From Enterobacter cancerogenus (GTDB lineage Bacteria; Pseudomonadota; Gammaproteobacteria; Enterobacterales; Enterobacteriaceae), in contig JRUP01000014.1 in NCBI GenBank assembly GCA_000773965.1, forward strand, positions 1 to 64,000: a stretch of 64,000 nt of DNA. The letters are read 5' to 3'. Below are positions 9,806-20,124 of the stretch, one piece after another (within the stretch, counting starts at the first letter, position 1; each line of letters begins with the position of its first letter). The position numbers and the translations under genes were made by a program. Under the pieces are notes generated by a model. It had not been told where the DNA came from, did no database searches, and worked only from the letters and a program-made list of their open reading frames with translations.

Positions 9806-11062
9806 TTACTCTAAACCGAGGCTGTCACGTAAGATCTGCAGGCGTTCGTTGTCGCCATCGCGCGCGGCCTGCTGCAGTGATTTGGTTGGTGCATGAATCA
9901 GACGGTTGGTCAGCTTGTGCGCTAACTCTTGCAAGACTTTCTCGGCATCCGCGCCCTGACGCAGCGCGGCAATCGCACGCTCCTGCAACTCGGCACGCAC
10001 GTTGTCAGCCTGTGAACGATATTCGCGAATGGTGTCGCCCGCGCTTTGCGCACGCAGCCACGCCATAAATTCGCCACTTTCCTGCACAACAATGCTTTCG
10101 GCCTGGACTGCAGCGGCTTTGCGTTGTGCCATATTCTGCTCGATGATCGCTTGCAGATCATCGACGCTGTACAAATAGGCGTTCGCCAGTTTACCCACTT
10201 CAGGTTCAACATCACGCGGTACAGCGATATCCACCAGCAACATCGGCTGATTGCGGCGGGCTTTCAACGCGCGTTCCACCATGCCTTTGCCAATAATTGG
10301 CAGCGGGCTGGCGGTAGAAGAAATAATGATATCCGCATCGGCCAGACGGGTTTCAATATCGCCCAAACCAATCACTTCGGCGCCCACTTCATCAGCCAGC
10401 AACTGCGCTCGTTCGCGGGTGCGGTTGGCAATCATCAACTTCTGCACTTTGTGTTCGCGCAGATGACGCGCCACTAATTCGATAGTTTCCCCGGCGCCCA
10501 CCAGCAACACGTTGACCGTACTGAGTGATTCGAAGATTTGACGCGCCAGGGAACAGGCGGCAAAGGCGACAGAGACCGCGCTGGCACCGATTTCAGTTTC
10601 GGTACGCACGCGTTTGGCGACGGAAAAGGTTTTCTGGAACATGCGCTCCAGCTCACTGCTCAGCGCGTGGTCGCGTGAGGAATCAGCATGGGCTTTTTTG
10701 ACCTGACCGAGAATTTGCGGCTCACCCAACACCAGTGAGTCGAGACCACTGGCAACGCGCATCAGATGGCTGACGGCGGCGTTGTCCTGATGCCAGTAAA
10801 GGCTGGCGCGGACATCTTCTTCACGCAGATCGTGATACTCGCACAACCAGCGCACCAGCCTCTCCTGCAAATCTGTCTGCTGCTCTACGCTGAGATAGAG
10901 TTCAGTACGATTACAGGTTGAGAGCACCACACCACTCTGAACCATCGGCTGGGACAACAGGCTATTCAGAGCCTGATCCAGCGTGTCTGGCAGAAACGCA
11001 ACGCGTTCGCGCAGCGCAACAGGTGCGGTTTTGTGGTTGATTCCGAGAGCAAGCAGCGTCAT
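9806..11062 (-). CDS. hemA: Glutamyl-tRNA reductase HemA
   Basis: 418 residues from the ATG at 11062, the E. coli length; an in-frame extension to 11146 is rejected because the family begins [15 protein letters not shown]. It reduces charged Glu-tRNA(Glu) to glutamate semialdehyde with NADPH, the first step of C5 tetrapyrrole (heme) synthesis. The catalytic cysteine is in STCNRTE near residue 50, and the NADPH site is [17 protein letters not shown]. The N-terminal residues after Met (TLLALG) resemble the region that makes the enzyme subject to heme-dependent Lon/ClpAP turnover. It is divergent from lolB. Confidence 0.97.
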   Translation of the reverse strand: MTLLALGINHKTAPVALRERVAFLPDTLDQALNSLLSQPMVQSGVVLSTCNRTELYLSVEQQTDLQERLVRWLCEYHDLREEDVRASLYWHQDNAAVSHLMRVASGLDSLVLGEPQILGQVKKAHADSSRDHALSSELERMFQKTFSVAKRVRTETEIGASAVSVAFAACSLARQIFESLSTVNVLLVGAGETIELVARHLREHKVQKLMIANRTRERAQLLADEVGAEVIGLGDIETRLADADIIISSTASPLPIIGKGMVERALKARRNQPMLLVDIAVPRDVEPEVGKLANAYLYSVDDLQAIIEQNMAQRKAAAVQAESIVVQESGEFMAWLRAQSAGDTIREYRSQADNVRAELQERAIAALRQGADAEKVLQELAHKLTNRLIHAPTKSLQQAARDGDNERLQILRDSLGLE

Positions 11063-11276
11063 GGTGATTCGGGTTGGGATGTCCCAATATTTGTCAGGGC
11101 TTTGTGAAGCGCATTCTACAAGATGCCACAGATCAAGAAAAGCCATACAAAGGCTATGACTGTAATAAGATTAAACTGATCGTGCGCAATTATCCTTACA
11201 TCGGCATTGACGGCATAGTATTGGATGGTTAGCGTTATCGGTTACGAAGTAAAAACGTGTCTGAGGAGACGACCAC

Positions 11277-11903
11277 GTGATGCATTTGCCCCCGCGCAAG
11301 CTGTTGCGCCTTTTGCCCCTTGCCAGCGTATTGCTGGCTGCTTGTAGCATCAACAAACCACAAGGTCCTGGCCCCAGCACCACCTCACCGCAATGGCAGC
11401 AGCATCAACAAGCCGTTGAAAAAATCACCCAATATCAAACGCGTGGCGCTTTTGCCTATCTTTCCGATAAGCAAAAAGTCTATGCGCGCTTTAACTGGCA
11501 GCAAACCGCCGCCGATCGCTATCGTCTGTTGTTAACCAATCCGCTGGGCAGTACCGAGTTGCAGCTGGATGCGCAGGGGTCGGTGGTGCAAATTGTCGAT
11601 AACAAAGGCAAGCGCTATGTGAGCAATGACGCTGAGAAGATGATTTCACAGTTGACCGGCATGGATATTCCGCTGGCGAATCTGCGTCAGTGGATGATGG
11701 GTCTGCCGGGTGATGCCACGGATTATCAGCTCAACAGCAGCTATCAGTTGCAGAGTGTGAATTACAGCCGTAATGGGCAGCAGTGGAAAGTGAACATCTC
11801 TGATTACGACAGCAAAGTGAATCCACCGCTGCCGGCCAACCTGGAACTGACAGAAGGTGGTCAGCGTATCAAACTGCGCATGGATAGCTGGACCACGCAA
11901 TGA
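11277..11903 (+). CDS. lolB: Outer-membrane lipoprotein receptor LolB
   Basis: 208 residues. LolB accepts lipoproteins from periplasmic LolA and inserts them in the outer membrane. The N-terminus is a lipoprotein signal with lipobox LAAC (Cys near residue 22), followed by the conserved PQWQQHQ and [32 protein letters not shown], and [15 protein letters not shown]. The start may be GTG 11277 (8 nt from AGGAG at 11264-11268) or the adjacent ATG 11280; spacing slightly favours GTG. The stop overlaps the ispE start (ATGA). Confidence 0.95.
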   Translation: MMHLPPRKLLRLLPLASVLLAACSINKPQGPGPSTTSPQWQQHQQAVEKITQYQTRGAFAYLSDKQKVYARFNWQQTAADRYRLLLTNPLGSTELQLDAQGSVVQIVDNKGKRYVSNDAEKMISQLTGMDIPLANLRQWMMGLPGDATDYQLNSSYQLQSVNYSRNGQQWKVNISDYDSKVNPPLPANLELTEGGQRIKLRMDSWTTQ

Positions 11904-12757
11904 TCACCACCTGGCCTGCTCCGGCAAAACTGAATCTGTTTCTCTACATTACGGGCCGTCGCGCTGACGGCTACCACAATCTGCAAACGCTGTTTCAGTT
12001 TCTTGATCACGGCGACACGCTTGAGATCACGCCTGACAGCAGTGGGAACATTACGCTGCTGACGCCGTTAGCGGGCGTCTCCGATGACGATAACCTGATC
12101 GTGCGGGCAGCGCGGATGTTACAGCAAGCCGCGGTCGTTCGCGGTACGCTGCCCGAAAACGCGGGGGCGCAGATAGCACTGGAAAAACGCCTGCCGATGG
12201 GCGGCGGTCTGGGCGGAGGCTCTTCGGATGCCGCGACCGTGCTGGTGGCGCTCAACCATTTATGGCAAACCGGGCTTAGCGTAGATGAGTTAGCTACCCT
12301 TGGCGTGAAGCTCGGTGCGGATGTTCCGGTGTTCGTGCGCGGCCACGCCGCCTTTGCCGAAGGGGTTGGCGAGCAGATTCAGCCCGCTGAACCGGAAGAG
12401 AAATGGTATCTGGTGGCGCATCCTGGCATCAGCATCGGCACGCCGGATATCTTTCGCGATCCCGACTTGACGCGCAATTCACCGATACGCACATTAGATG
12501 AACTGTTACAGCGTCCTTTTCACAATGATTGTGAAGCTGTGGCAAGAAAACGTTTTCGCGAGGTTGATGCGCTGCTTTCCTGGCTGCTAGAATACGCGCC
12601 GTCGCGCCTGACCGGGACCGGATCTTGTGTATTTGCTGAATTTAGCACCGAATCCGCTGCTCGTCAGGTGCTGGAGCTTGCCCCGAAATGGATTAACGGA
12701 TTTGTGGCGCGCGGACTTAATATCTCGCCGTTGCAACGTACCCTTTCCGGGCTCTAA
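11900..12757 (+). CDS. ispE: 4-diphosphocytidyl-2-C-methyl-D-erythritol kinase IspE
   Basis: 285 residues, a GHMP kinase of the MEP isoprenoid pathway that phosphorylates CDP-ME at the 2-hydroxyl with ATP. The substrate motif [27 protein letters not shown] start (split as [12 protein letters not shown] and RADGYHNL) and the ATP loop [16 protein letters not shown] (near residue 95) are clear. Translation is coupled to lolB by a 4-nt overlap. prs follows after a structured 137-nt gap. Confidence 0.96.
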   Translation: MITTWPAPAKLNLFLYITGRRADGYHNLQTLFQFLDHGDTLEITPDSSGNITLLTPLAGVSDDDNLIVRAARMLQQAAVVRGTLPENAGAQIALEKRLPMGGGLGGGSSDAATVLVALNHLWQTGLSVDELATLGVKLGADVPVFVRGHAAFAEGVGEQIQPAEPEEKWYLVAHPGISIGTPDIFRDPDLTRNSPIRTLDELLQRPFHNDCEAVARKRFREVDALLSWLLEYAPSRLTGTGSCVFAEFSTESAARQVLELAPKWINGFVARGLNISPLQRTLSGL

Positions 12758-12769
12758 GCGTTTGCGTGA

Positions 12770-13842
<1,073 letters not shown>

Positions 13843-13854
13843 TACATTGCATGA

Positions 13855-13880
13855 AACCGGGCCCCGCGCCCGGTTTTTTA
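13855..13880 (+). terminator. Rho-independent terminator of prs
   Basis: AACCGGGC pairs with GCCCGGTT, followed by a run of T, 12 nt after the prs stop. Confidence 0.9.
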
Positions 13881-14068
13881 TTCCCAACAATCCGCTTCAT
13901 TTACCGATTAAGCCGCTCTCGCTACAGATATTTTCGCGATAAATTTCGTTAAAACTCGCTATTCTCCCTGCCTTACACTCTTTTCATTCGACACGCGATG
14001 CTGCACTTTAGCGGGCCATTGATTAGTGGTATTTTTCTCCACACTTTTTTCTGAGAACTCCGACCACT

Positions 14069-15244
14069 ATGACTCTCGACATTTACACACTATTTGTTTG
14101 CGAGCTCTATGTGCTGGGGTTTTTGAGCATTATTTTGGTGTTCGCCTGGGTGGGTGCGCAGTACGATCGCGTGCTGGGGTTCACTACGCTGGCGCTCACC
14201 TTGACCCTGACAGCGGTGTTTCTCAGCAGTCTGCGCAGTGCTGGATTTGTATTTCTTCCCATCGCTGTCGGCAACGTGGTGATGATGCTAGCCTATGGCA
14301 ATCTGCTGAACGCTTTTCGAGCATTCTGCAATAAACCTCTCGGATTCAGCTGGTTAGCGGCTGCATTGTTATGGGCCATTCTCTGCGCGTTCCCCCAGTT
14401 TTACGCCAGCCAACCTAAACGCGTTTTAGTCATCTGCCTGCTTTGCATCATTTACACTGGCGCATTGATTCGCCTGTTGTGGCAATCGCGCGATGCACTG
14501 CAGGTGACCTTTTGGCCGGCGCAGATGTTGCTGTGGATCCATCTGTTGTTTCACGTGGCGCGTATTTTCCTGGATGATGCCATCGCCACCCCGGTGCGCG
14601 GCGCGATAGCCGGTTCCAGTTTTTCGGTGTACGTGATTCTAGAATCCATTCTGTTTGTGATTGGCCTGACGTTTACCATTCTGGCGATGGTCAATGAGCG
14701 CACGCAGATAGCTCACAAACGGGCCTCGCTTCACGATCCCCTGACCAGCGTCTGGAATCGTCGCGCCCTGTTCGAGCAAGCCGATAGATTAGTGTTACGC
14801 AATACGCGCAATCCGCAGCCATTGGTTTACTCGGCCGTGCTGTTTGATCTTGACCATTTCAAAGGCATTAACGATCGTTACGGCCATCTGCAAGGTGACC
14901 GCGTATTAATCGATTTTTGTCAGGTGGTGCAGGCGTTGCTGCCCGCAGAAGGTCATTTTGCCCGTCTGGGCGGTGAAGAGTTTGCGGCGATTCTGCCGGG
15001 CAATAGCGAGGATGCAGAACGGGTGTGTGAGCGTATCCGTCTGGCGACACAGCTGTCGCAGCCCAACGACGTCTGCTATACCGTGAGTATTGGCTATGCT
15101 ACCGCTAACCATCGCGATCACACCTTCCCGATTTTACTCGGCCTGGCGGACGAAGCGTTATACCGTGCAAAAGCCAGTGGCCGTAACCGCGTCGAACGTT
15201 ATTTCGTGCAGTTACAGCCGGTGCAGGAAGCTGCTCTCTCTTAA
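14069..15244 (+). CDS. Membrane GGDEF diguanylate cyclase
   Basis: 391 residues. The N-terminal half (about 1-210) is a bundle of roughly six to eight hydrophobic helices (for example VLGFLSIILVFAWVGAQYD, LLCIIYTGALIRLLW), probably a ligand-sensing membrane module. The C-terminal half is a GGDEF domain: DPLTSVWNRRALFE, FDLDHFKGINDRYGH, and the active site RLGGEEFAAIL near residue 303. GGEEF is a functional variant, so the protein should make cyclic di-GMP. No RxxD inhibitory site is obvious just before GGEEF. The ATG at 14069 has only a weak ribosome site. It stands between prs and ychH, where E. coli has dauA. It overlaps ychH tail to tail by 4 nt. Confidence 0.9.
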   Translation: MTLDIYTLFVCELYVLGFLSIILVFAWVGAQYDRVLGFTTLALTLTLTAVFLSSLRSAGFVFLPIAVGNVVMMLAYGNLLNAFRAFCNKPLGFSWLAAALLWAILCAFPQFYASQPKRVLVICLLCIIYTGALIRLLWQSRDALQVTFWPAQMLLWIHLLFHVARIFLDDAIATPVRGAIAGSSFSVYVILESILFVIGLTFTILAMVNERTQIAHKRASLHDPLTSVWNRRALFEQADRLVLRNTRNPQPLVYSAVLFDLDHFKGINDRYGHLQGDRVLIDFCQVVQALLPAEGHFARLGGEEFAAILPGNSEDAERVCERIRLATQLSQPNDVCYTVSIGYATANHRDHTFPILLGLADEALYRAKASGRNRVERYFVQLQPVQEAALS

Positions 15245-15516
15245 TGTGAAGAGTGATTGCGGCGGCAGCGTTTGTCACCGTAATGGCGTAACCAGAAGTA
15301 GCGGTCTTCGACACGCTCACGTCCGCTGACGCGCGCCCCTACCAGCCACAACAGTGCCCCGACAAAGATGCTGAACATGGCACCATGCGCGAGGAATTGC
15401 GGCAGGTTTAACGCAGGCAGCTGATTAATAATGGAATAGCCGACGCCTAATACCATCGTCAGTAAACCTAAACACATCAGGCCATTACCTAAATAGCGGC
15501 ATTGTTGACGTTTCAT
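15241..15516 (-). CDS. ychH: YchH family stress-response membrane protein
   Basis: 91 residues with two membrane helices (GLMCLGLLTMVLGVGYSII and FSIFVGALLWLVGARV) and a basic C-terminus (RYFWLRHYGDKRCRR) that is the hallmark of YchH. The family is induced by stress and CRP in E. coli; its molecular role is unknown. A strong GGAGGTG precedes the ATG at 15516. It is divergent from pth, as in E. coli. Confidence 0.93.
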   Translation of the reverse strand: MKRQQCRYLGNGLMCLGLLTMVLGVGYSIINQLPALNLPQFLAHGAMFSIFVGALLWLVGARVSGRERVEDRYFWLRHYGDKRCRRNHSSH

Positions 15517-15775
15517 GATTCACCTCCATCCTTATGAAAAAGCAAAACAGCACGTATGGTTAACTTGTCATAAGTTTAGGCAATGACTGCCGGTTAAGTT
15601 GCGTACAGGATCACACATCCTTCACAATCTCTGACATTTCTTTACGGCCAGAGGCTTGATTTCGATAGAAATTGATAAGTCACGCAGAGGTATCATCTGT
15701 ACTCAGCACCCTTTGTCATCGCCGCTTGCAGGCAGTAAACTAACGCCCTTTCCGCAGCAAGACAGGATAAACATC

Positions 15776-16363
15776 GTGAGCAGCATTAAACTGATTGTGG
15801 GGCTGGCCAATCCCGGCGCTGAATACGCCGCAACGCGTCATAACGCGGGTGCCTGGTATGTGGATTTATTGGCCGACCGGAACAATCAGTCATTGAAAGA
15901 GGAGCCGAAATTCTACGGCTACACTGCACGCCTGTCGCTGGCGGGTGAAGATGTCCGTTTGCTGGTGCCCACCACTTTTATGAACCTGAGTGGCAAAGCG
16001 GTTGCGGCAATGGCGACATTTTATCGCATCGCACCAGAAGAGATTTTAGTGGCGCACGATGAGCTGGATCTGCCACCGGGCATTGCCAAATTTAAACAGG
16101 GCGGTGGTCATGGCGGGCATAACGGTCTGAAAGACATCATCAGCAAGCTGGGCAACAACAACAATTTCCACCGTTTGCGGGTTGGCATCGGCCATCCTGG
16201 CGATCGCAATAAGGTCACCGGCTTTGTGCTGGGTAAACCGCCGGCCAGCGAACAAAAGCTGATTGATGATGCAGTCGATGAAGCGGTGCGCTGCACAGAA
16301 CTGTGGCTGAAAGAAGACAAAATCAAGGCGATGAACCGCCTGCACGCATTCAAGGCTGGCTAA
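15776..16363 (+). CDS. pth: Peptidyl-tRNA hydrolase
   Basis: 195 residues from the GTG at 15776, with AGGAT 9-13 nt upstream; this start gives [14 protein letters not shown], matching the family N-terminus. An in-frame extension to 15656 is rejected for lack of homology. It cleaves peptidyl-tRNA that drops off ribosomes. The catalytic His lies in [11 protein letters not shown] (near residue 21), with the further active-site stretches [18 protein letters not shown] and [12 protein letters not shown]. ychF follows, as in E. coli. Confidence 0.96.
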   Translation: MSSIKLIVGLANPGAEYAATRHNAGAWYVDLLADRNNQSLKEEPKFYGYTARLSLAGEDVRLLVPTTFMNLSGKAVAAMATFYRIAPEEILVAHDELDLPPGIAKFKQGGGHGGHNGLKDIISKLGNNNNFHRLRVGIGHPGDRNKVTGFVLGKPPASEQKLIDDAVDEAVRCTELWLKEDKIKAMNRLHAFKAG

Positions 16364-16474
16364 GGCCAATTCCCGCGCCGCAGAAGACAATTCTGTGTAT
16401 AATGCGCGAAATTTTTTGAATCTGTCGTCGCTGCCTGTCAGCGCCGCACACTCAGTGATAAAGGTAATCAGACC

Positions 16475-17566
16475 ATGGGATTTAAATGCGGTATTGTGGG
16501 CCTGCCGAACGTCGGTAAATCCACCCTGTTCAACGCGCTGACTAAAGCGGGTATCGAAGCAGCCAACTTTCCGTTCTGCACCATCGAGCCAAACACCGGT
16601 GTGGTGCCAATGCCCGATCTGCGCCTCGATCAGCTGAGCGAAATCGTTAAGCCACAGCGCGTTGTGCCGACCACCATGGAATTCGTGGATATCGCCGGTC
16701 TGGTAAAAGGCGCGTCCAAAGGTGAAGGCCTTGGCAACCAGTTCCTGACCAACATTCGTGAAACCGAAGCTATCGGCCACGTGGTGCGTTGCTTCGAGAA
16801 CGACAATATTATTCACGTTTCCGGCAAAGTGAACCCGGCGGAAGATATTGACGTCATCAACACCGAGCTGGCGCTGTCCGATCTGGATACCTGTGAACGT
16901 GCGATTCAGCGCTGCCAGAAGAAAGCCAAAGGCGGCGACAAAGATGCTAAAGCTGAGCTGGCTGCATTAGAGAAGTGCCTGCCGCACCTGTCCGAAGCTG
17001 GCATGTTACGCGCGCTGAAACTGGATGCAGACGAGAAAGCGGCTATTCGCTACCTGAGCTTCCTGACCCTGAAGCCAACCATGTACATCGCCAACGTGAA
17101 CGAGGACGGTTTTGAAAACAACCCGTACCTCGATCAGGTGCGTGCGATTGCAGAAGCCGAAGGTTCAGTGGTGGTGCCGGTATGTGCAGCCGTTGAATCC
17201 GACATCGCAGAGCTGGATGACGAAGAGCGTGACGAGTTCATGGCAGAGCTGGGTCTGGAAGAGCCGGGTCTGAACCGCGTGATCCGTGCCGGTTATGCCC
17301 TGCTCAACCTGCAAACTTATTTCACCGCTGGCGTGAAAGAAGTGCGCGCATGGACCATCCCAGTGGGTGCGACCGCGCCACAGGCTGCCGGTAAAATTCA
17401 TACCGACTTCGAGAAAGGCTTTATCCGTGCGCAGACCATTGCGTTTGATGACTTTGTCACCTACAAAGGTGAGCAAGGCGCGAAAGAAGCCGGCAAGATG
17501 CGCTCAGAAGGTAAAGAGTACATCGTGAAAGATGGCGATGTGATGAACTTCCTGTTCAACGTCTAA
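16475..17566 (+). CDS. ychF: Redox-regulated ATPase YchF/EngD (Obg family)
   Basis: 363 residues, full length. Obg-like P-loop protein that prefers ATP; it binds ribosomes and modulates stress responses. Visible are G1 [15 protein letters not shown]3 [16 protein letters not shown], and the C-terminal TGS-like domain with [26 protein letters not shown] -10 hexamer lies at 16398-16403, 72 nt before the ATG, so the gene probably has its own promoter besides read-through from pth. It ends in a clear terminator. Confidence 0.97.
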   Translation: MGFKCGIVGLPNVGKSTLFNALTKAGIEAANFPFCTIEPNTGVVPMPDLRLDQLSEIVKPQRVVPTTMEFVDIAGLVKGASKGEGLGNQFLTNIRETEAIGHVVRCFENDNIIHVSGKVNPAEDIDVINTELALSDLDTCERAIQRCQKKAKGGDKDAKAELAALEKCLPHLSEAGMLRALKLDADEKAAIRYLSFLTLKPTMYIANVNEDGFENNPYLDQVRAIAEAEGSVVVPVCAAVESDIAELDDEERDEFMAELGLEEPGLNRVIRAGYALLNLQTYFTAGVKEVRAWTIPVGATAPQAAGKIHTDFEKGFIRAQTIAFDDFVTYKGEQGAKEAGKMRSEGKEYIVKDGDVMNFLFNV

Positions 17567-17609
17567 GTCTTCAAGTCGATGATTTGAATCTGTTGAATTA
17601 AATTCAGCC

Positions 17610-17641
17610 AAAAAAATCCACGCCTGGCGTGGATTTTTTAT
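17610..17641 (+). terminator. Terminator of ychF
   Basis: AATCCACGCC and GGCGTGGATT form a hairpin with an A-run before it and T6 after it. Confidence 0.9.
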
Positions 17642-17973
17642 TTCCCATTAGGTAAATTCTTCCGCGTCGCCTCCGGGCGTGTTGGCCATCACTTCACTTT
17701 TGTCGCTGGTCTGGCCCATCTTCACCGCTCGCTTTTCCGCAAAAAATCCCCCTTCTGACCACCCTGCTCCAGAGTGTGAACCCGATCATGAAATTGGCTC
17801 ATGCAGCTTTGAAGTTTAATCACTTTCAATCACTGAGTGACTCTGGCATAAAATTCGCATTGTTATTGACTTAAGACAATGTGAAATCTTCCGCAGGTGA
17901 TAGGCCGAACTATCAGGTTTAATAACTTAAAGCCGGAAAGGTTTTGCAGCTGAAATCAGGATACCCGAGCATC
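17642..17973 (+). promoter_or_regulatory. Upstream control region of the mesXD pair
   Basis: No gene is visible. A MetR-like box TGAAGTTTAATCA lies at 17810-17822 (one mismatch to TGAA-N5-TTCA), and a perfect palindrome TCACTGAGTGA lies at 17829-17839. An inverted repeat TGATAG-N6-CTATCA lies at 17898-17915. No tandem MetJ (AGACGTCT) box is evident. The assignments are sequence matches only. Confidence 0.35.
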
Positions 17974-18951
17974 ATGAGCAACGATTTTACATTTTCAATT
18001 AAGAGCAGCGTTTTCGATGAGAACTACAATCCATCTGAAAATACGCGCATCACCACGAACTTCGCTAACCTGGCACGTGGAACCCATCGCCAGCAGAATT
18101 TGCGCAATGCCTTAATGATGATGAACAACCGTTTCAACTCTCTGGCGCACGCGGACAACCCAAATGGCGATCGTTATGCCGTTGAGCTGGAAATCATTTC
18201 TGCGGAAATTGATATTGAAGGCAATGGCAAAACCTTCCCGGTGATCGAAATCCTGAAAACCAATATTGTTGATCGCAAAACTCAGCAGCGTACCGATGGC
18301 ATCGTAGGCAATAACTTCTCGTCCTACGTACGTGATTACGATTTCAGCGTGCGTCTGCTGGCGGCCAATAACAACCAAGCCGGTTTCAGCCTGCCGGAAG
18401 GTTTCGGTGATCTGCACGGCAATATCTTTAAAAGCTTCGTCAACTCGGCGGCTTATAAGGAGCGCTTTAATAAAAAGCCAGTGATCTGCCTGAGCGTATC
18501 CAGCAAGAACACCTATCACCGCACTGACTATCAGCATCCGGTATTGGGCTTTGAATATCAGCAAGATGAGCTGTCTCTCACCGACCATTACTTCGGCAAA
18601 ATGGGATTGCAGGCGCGCTACTTCATGCCTGAAAACAGCGTCGCGCCATTAGCTTTCTATTTCACCGGTGACTTGCTGAATGATTACACCGATCTGGAAC
18701 TGATCGGCACCATCAGCACCATGGAGACGTTCCAGAAGATTTACCGCCCGGAAATTTACAATGCCAACTCTGCCGCAGGCCAGTGCTATCAGCCAAGCCT
18801 GACACATGGCGACCATTCATTAACGCGCATTGTTTACGATCGAGAAGAACGCAGCCGGTTGGCAATTGAGCAGGGGAAGTATACGGAAGAGCACTTCATC
18901 AAACCCTATCAAGACATTCTTGAGCAGTGGTCTGCACATTACGTTCTTTGA
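17974..18951 (+). CDS. mesX: MesX (DUF1852), accessory protein of folate-independent methionine synthase
   Basis: 325 residues from the ATG at 17974 (a 10-codon upstream extension lacks support). The protein starts MSNDFTFSIKSSVFDENYNP and keeps the DUF1852 character throughout (NFANLARGTHRQQNLRNALM, NPNGDRYAVELEIISAEIDI). No signal peptide or membrane segment is seen. Published fitness-based work on Acinetobacter showed that a DUF1852 protein (MesX) is needed, with oxygen, for methionine synthesis by the adjacent short MetE-like MesD. Here the partner gene follows after 27 nt, so the pair is almost certainly cotranscribed. It lies between the ychF terminator and a convergent sugar operon, in a spot with no counterpart in E. 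coli, so it may be an insertion. Confidence 0.85.
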   Translation: MSNDFTFSIKSSVFDENYNPSENTRITTNFANLARGTHRQQNLRNALMMMNNRFNSLAHADNPNGDRYAVELEIISAEIDIEGNGKTFPVIEILKTNIVDRKTQQRTDGIVGNNFSSYVRDYDFSVRLLAANNNQAGFSLPEGFGDLHGNIFKSFVNSAAYKERFNKKPVICLSVSSKNTYHRTDYQHPVLGFEYQQDELSLTDHYFGKMGLQARYFMPENSVAPLAFYFTGDLLNDYTDLELIGTISTMETFQKIYRPEIYNANSAAGQCYQPSLTHGDHSLTRIVYDREERSRLAIEQGKYTEEHFIKPYQDILEQWSAHYVL

Positions 18952-18978
18952 TTAAGCCAAAATAAAAGGTTATTGATT

Positions 18979-20007
18979 ATGAAATTGTTATTGCCTACTT
19001 CAACGGCAGGAAGCTTACCGAAACCGGCCTGGCTTGCTCAACCTGAAACACTGTGGTCGCCATGGAAATTGCAGGGTGATGAATTAGCTGAAGGCAAAAG
19101 AGATGCCCTGCTGTTATCCCTGCAGGATCAGCAATTAGCGGGTGTTGATATCGTCAGTGATGGCGAGCAAACGCGCCAGCACTTCGTCACCACCTTTATT
19201 GAGCATCTCAGCGGCGTTGATTTTGAAAAGCGTGAGATTGTGAAAATTCGCAATCGCTATGACGCCAGCGTGCCAAGCGTGATCGGTGAAGTGGTGCGTA
19301 AAAAGCCGGTGTTTGTTGAAGATGCTAAATTCTTGCGCCAGCAAACCAAACAACAGATTAAGTGGGCTTTGCCAGGCCCAATGACCATGATCGATACGCT
19401 TTATGATGGTCACTACAAAAGCCGTGAAAAACTCGCCTGGGAATTTGCCAAAATTCTTAACCAGGAAGCCAAAGAGTTAGAAGCAGCCGGTGTTGATATT
19501 ATTCAGTTTGATGAACCCGCATTTAACGTGTTCTTCGATGAAGTGAATGACTGGGGCATCGCCGCACTGGAAAGAGCCGTTGAAGGTCTGAAGTGCGAAA
19601 CCGCCGTGCACATTTGCTACGGCTACGGCATTAAAGCGAACACTGACTGGAAAAAGACCCTCGGCACTGAGTGGCGTCAGTACGAAGAAGTGTTCCCTAA
19701 ACTGCAAAAGTCTTCTATCGATATCATTTCACTGGAAGCGCAGAATTCGCGCGTGCCAATGGATCTGATTGAACTGATCCGTGGCAAAAAAGTGATGGTC
19801 GGTGCCATTGATGTGGCAACCAACACCATTGAAACCGCAGAAGAAGTCGCTGATACCTTGCGTAAAGCACTGCAGTTTGTCGACGCCGATAAGCTTTATC
19901 CTTCTACTAACTGCGGTATGACGCCACTGTCGCGCCGCGTTGCCAGAGGTAAGCTGGAAGCCTTAAGCGCGGGTGCAGCTATCGTCCGTAACGAACTCAC
20001 CGCGTAA
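18979..20007 (+). CDS. mesD: MesD, short MetE-like methionine synthase
   Basis: 342 residues from the ATG at 18979 (AAAAGG 9 nt upstream; TTG 18973 rejected). It corresponds to the C-terminal catalytic barrel of MetE only and lacks the N-terminal folate-binding half, so methyl-tetrahydrofolate is not the expected methyl donor. Zinc ligands of the family are visible as HIC (AVHICYGYG, near residue 210), the Glu of SLEAQNSRV, and the Cys of TNCGMTPLSRR near residue 313. VGAIDVATNTIETAEEV is the usual barrel strand. The methyl donor of this family is not settled. The gene gives a methionine route independent of folate and cobalamin. Confidence 0.85.
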   Translation: MKLLLPTSTAGSLPKPAWLAQPETLWSPWKLQGDELAEGKRDALLLSLQDQQLAGVDIVSDGEQTRQHFVTTFIEHLSGVDFEKREIVKIRNRYDASVPSVIGEVVRKKPVFVEDAKFLRQQTKQQIKWALPGPMTMIDTLYDGHYKSREKLAWEFAKILNQEAKELEAAGVDIIQFDEPAFNVFFDEVNDWGIAALERAVEGLKCETAVHICYGYGIKANTDWKKTLGTEWRQYEEVFPKLQKSSIDIISLEAQNSRVPMDLIELIRGKKVMVGAIDVATNTIETAEEVADTLRKALQFVDADKLYPSTNCGMTPLSRRVARGKLEALSAGAAIVRNELTA

Positions 20008-20015
20008 TGCTGATC

Positions 20016-20048
20016 CACTCACCTTCCAACAGGACGGTGAGTGCTTTT
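20016..20048 (+). terminator. Terminator of mesXD
   Basis: CACTCACC and GGTGAGTG form an 8-bp stem with a 12-nt loop, followed by CTTTTCT, 9 nt after the mesD stop. Confidence 0.75.
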
Positions 20049-20124
20049 CTCGGTGCCCAGCGATGTTCAAACGGGCACCGTCTTCAGTTTCCTGCCTGCC
20101 TCAATCGATTCTGATAAAACCTCA

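Noticed and set aside
11063..11146. Longer HemA start at 11146
   Set aside because: The family begins MTLLALGIN at 11062 and gives the standard 418 residues.
17861..17940. MetJ boxes upstream of mesX
   Set aside because: No tandem AGACGTCT-like 8-mers could be found.
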